Shown here piece by piece: positions 29,284 through 32,513 of a stretch of DNA of 32,513 nt. How positions within the stretch are numbered: position 1 is the stretch's first letter; each line of letters opens with the position of its first letter. This DNA is from Bilabrum cf. latius (lineage: Eukaryota > Bigyra: Bicosoecida > Bigyra > Bicosoecida). A program made the translations under genes and the position numbers. The DNA is taken from positions 1 to 32,513 of the forward strand of contig CBCXTV010000014.1 in assembly GCA_965178125.1 (NCBI GenBank), given 5' to 3'. Under the pieces are notes generated by a model, which worked only from the letters and a program-made list of their open reading frames with translations, did not search any database and was not told the DNA's origin.

Positions 29284-32200
29284 TGTGGACATGACGCCGA
29301 ACCACGGCGAAAGGCTCGTTTTAGTTCGACGCGATCACGCAACCGCATCAGCCGCCGCGACGCTGCCACGCAGACGCCGGGGGTTGAGCGCGATTCGACC
29401 GCCGGTCGACTCCGCGCTGCGGCGCGCCGTGCGCCGCGCCTCGCCAGTGCGGCGGTCGTCGTTCCACAACTCGCCAAACGGGAGGACGGTTGCCATCTGC
29501 GGCCCGTCCTGCCGCAAGGGGGAGAAACCTCGCGCCCGGTGATGCACGCATGCAACGTGAGCAAACCTGGCGGGCGCTCGACGATCACACGCCACGTTGT
29601 TCGCACCACCAATCAGGTGCTTCCATCGTTCTGCCGCTCGCCGAAACATGTCACGGAATCGACAGCAAGGGCACCACTCTGGGCGCCGACTTGCCGCTCC
29701 AGAACGTCTGTGACCCAACGCGCGTGGGTATCGCTCGCCATGTTGGCGACAACGCATGCGCACAGACGGGACTTTCCTGAAAGCCATGTATGAGCGCGCA
29801 CGTAAAAACGAGTAAATGCGCGGAACCGAATCCACAAGCTCGGTTGCATCAACATCCAAAAATTTCCACATACGAACTTCGAACCGTGTTTACGTCGCTC
29901 GCAAAGTGAAACGCGACAGCCCATATCAGCATGTCCCCTAATCCGTGCTTCGCCCGCGGTCTCAGAACCTGCCATTCATGCGCATGAATCGGAGACCAAA
30001 CTTACATAGCAAAGAAGCAAGGGGGTCCAAAAACAGCGGGAGAAGGTTCAAAACAGCGAAAATGCGGGAAGTACCAGACGATGGGAAGGAGGGCGAGCAA
30101 AAGAAATATGCGTAGAACACGTCATGCTGGTAACGACAAATCACTCACAATCCCAAGGCGGACCTACATAGGCTCGTACATGTTGACACACTATGCAACA
30201 ACATGATTCTGTCAACGATTATATGACGACATGTGCGACATGGAGGCAAAATCGTTCATGCGTTGGATGCAACATCCATCATCACACCGCCGAATATCCC
30301 GAGAACTGTCCTCCCTGTCAGCGACTCTCGGTGGAACGCACGCGTTACCGATCGCCGACTCGCAACAAGAAAATATGAGACAGGCTTGCGATCACGTCGG
30401 CGCTTGTGTGGGCTGTGTGCGTACGGAGATTCCAAACTTGGCTCACGTTAGCCCGCACGACATGATTACGGTTGCAATGATCCAACCTCATACGCGTGCA
30501 ACACGCCCTGGAACGTCCCATCACACCGTCGCAGAATCAGGCCCATCATGCGAACGAAACACATCCCATGCCTTAAGAATGTGACGGCGAGAACCCGTGC
30601 GGGAGCAAACAGAACGAGATTTGGAAAAAAAACAGCACGGAGGGTGGGAAAGGAATAAGCGCGGAAAAAGGGGATTTCCTCCAGCGACGCACAGGGGAGG
30701 AGCGAGGCGGGGGCTAGGAAAGGGGGACCAGAATTGGGCGCAGGCAGGTGACGAATCCGCGACCCCGATTTCAGGACCGCGGGTCTCGTTTTGAGACCGT
30801 TTCCGGCCCAGGAAAATGGACACGAAAAAGTGAAGCCCGACAGTCGGGCTTCACTTTTCGTGCTCGCTTTTCGGGGGCGAAAGCAGCACCGAAATTGGGG
30901 CCGTTTTTTTGGCGCACGGGGCTGAAATCGAGCAACACTGTACACATGATTCCACCTTTGGAGATACTTACCACCCGCTGTGGCTTCCGTCATCGTTTTT
31001 CAAGCCATAATCAACGAGATCGAAGAGTCGACGCCACAACGCGTGTGGCGACCAACCGCCAGTTGTCCCCAAACGAACTGTGCCCGAACACCCTCACGAC
31101 CAAACGACATCCAACTGACCGGAGCACGAGATACACGAACCGCTATTTAAAGATCGTCGTGCATAACGGGAAAAGGAAACCACATGACGGACATGAAACA
31201 TATCTCGATGCGTCTACCGGGCGGGCGGGCGGTCAAACGGGCGAACGGGCGAACGACCGAGTGACCGGACGAGCAGCCGGGCGGGCTGGCGGGTGGGCAC
31301 GCGCGCGTGCGCGGGCGGACGACCGGATATGTGCGCGGACGGACGGGCGGGCGATCGAGCGCGGGCGGGCGCGCGGACGGGCGGGCGGGTGGGCGCCGGC
31401 GGGCGGGCACGATGGGCGAGCGGGCGCGGGCGGGCAGGCGGGCGCGGGCGGGCGGGCGGGCGGGCGGGCGGGCAGACGGGCGGAAACGAGCACAAAAACG
31501 GGAAAACACGAACGCGCACGGGCTTTTCAAAACACGGCCCCAGTCCGAGCCTCGACTGTGATCGTTCGCGCGAGAAGTCCCTCGCGCCGCTCACGCCGCC
31601 CACTTGAAACGCGCCACGACGGCTTGCGCTGAGGTGACGCGGCGTGGCCCCCCGAACGGCGACAGGCTCGTTTACTGGGAGGTGCCGTGCGGCCCGTCGT
31701 CGCACCCCGACGAGTCTGTGTCCATCACGGTGGTGATGGGATCCTGTATTTCCATCGGATGCGTCCACTCCACAAAATAACCACGCAAACGATCCGCCGA
31801 CTCAGAAAAGATAAGGCGTTCCACCATCTCCTGATTGCTTGCCCCAAAACAAAAGAGCGAGTGATGTCTGCCACACAATGCCCAGCATCCTCGATTCGAG
31901 CGCTAAGACACACATGAACGTTGACAACGCTCTTCTGGCACATTGGGAGAAGTATGTCTCCGCACACGTGAAGTCGGAACAGCCGCACCGTCGGCAAACG
32001 ATGCTGCCTCGACCACACAAATGCGATGCTTCAAATCCTTCAACAATTTATACAACCGTCTGTGCGCCCGTTGTTGACCAGACACTGTAAAGCTGGTCAT
32101 ACGGAACCATCTCATCGCACATTGCCTCACATCAAGCTATCCACGCGTGAAAAACAATCCGAAATGCCTGCAATGTGCATACCAGCGGCGCCCAACACGA

Positions 32201-32513
32201 CTTCGCCAGGCTTTGCGAAAACTAACTTGGCACACCAGTCCCGCTTCTCAGTTGCCACAAGCACGACACCATCCCGGACGTCAAACTTCACTTCCATCAA
32301 ACGCGAATCCGTCTGACACGTCGAGTTCCCGTGAGCGTTTCTGCGTCGCTATCGCCGCTGCATCCAACGTGCCAGCCATGGCATAAGCCGGGCTGGTCAA
32401 CGAGCGAACGCGACACGACAAGATCCGAGGCCGAACCTCCGAAACAGGGAATCTGCCAGCCAACACGACTATATCGTCATGGTCCGTTCCAATGTAACGC
32501 GTAGCCGCACATC
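29284..32513 (+). repeat. 14.64-kb tandem unit, copy 3 (partial, first 3.2 kb)
   Basis: A third copy starts at 29284 and runs off the end of the window at unit position of about 3230. It carries many one-base insertions and deletions, mostly in homopolymers, relative to both other copies. These look like residual long-read errors near a contig end rather than biological divergence, so open frames in this copy should not be used to judge gene integrity. Confidence 0.95.
30821..30862. repeat. Palindrome (copy 3), one T short
   Basis: Same palindrome with a four-base T run instead of five in the right arm, probably a homopolymer error in this low-quality copy. Confidence 0.85.

Noticed and set aside
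1-32513. Dinoflagellate spliced-leader relic, telomere repeats, tRNA or rRNA genes
   Set aside because: None was found on reading either strand; the dinoflagellate suggestion therefore rests on the transposase resemblance only.

Overview
What this is. The window is not a stretch of ordinary chromosome. It is one unit of about 14.64 kb repeated head to tail: copy 1 is 1-14641, copy 2 is 14642-29283, and the start of copy 3 is 29284-32513. Either a circular molecule was unrolled during assembly, or this is a genuine tandem array. The copies are almost identical in their interior, with a few substitutions and homopolymer length changes. Single-base indel noise clusters at unit positions of about 12.5-14.6 kb and 0-3.2 kb, as expected of unevenly polished long-read sequence.

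What kind of organism. The unit is GC-rich and eukaryotic in style. The transposase gene reads as a complete protein only if at least one GT...AG intron is removed. That transposase (coiled-coil/basic N-terminus, Arg/Trp-rich helical segment, DD36D core with an LQPxD third-acid motif, Lys-rich coiled C-terminus) resembles DDE transposases I associate with dinoflagellate genomes. An alveolate/dinoflagellate source is therefore my best guess, not a demonstrated fact. No bacterial operons, ribosome binding sites or tRNAs were seen.

Layout of one unit (copy 1 coordinates). The recognisable genes lie on the minus strand. Read in their direction: a multi-exon DDE transposase (9584 to 7390); an AT-rich control region with five GGTGNCACC iterons around a small hairpin whose loop contains AAATATTAA (7033 to 6850), a candidate rolling-circle origin; a pyrimidine-skewed leader; a CRESS-DNA-like Rep with HUH endonuclease and superfamily 3 helicase (6110 to 4467); and two tandem bulged hairpins just past its stop (4390 to 4296). 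The other roughly 9 kb holds four G-rich GGCG arrays (1938-2203, 3751-4099, 10016-10368, 13391-13418), three codon-phased minisatellites (10504-12643), a 43-nt near-perfect palindrome (1541-1583), and several minus-strand open stretches interrupted by TGA codons that I cannot assign to families.

How it may work. Rep, iterons, AT-rich hairpin and downstream hairpins together suggest an element that can replicate by a rolling-circle mechanism, which would also explain head-to-tail copies. The transposase suggests either a composite mobile element or insertion of one element into another.

The most unusual feature. Seven short hairpins per unit share a conserved loop (consensus ACGGCGACAGGCTCGTT). 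Their outer stems differ in sequence but stay complementary, which is the signature of a selected or copied structure. I know of no described family that matches.
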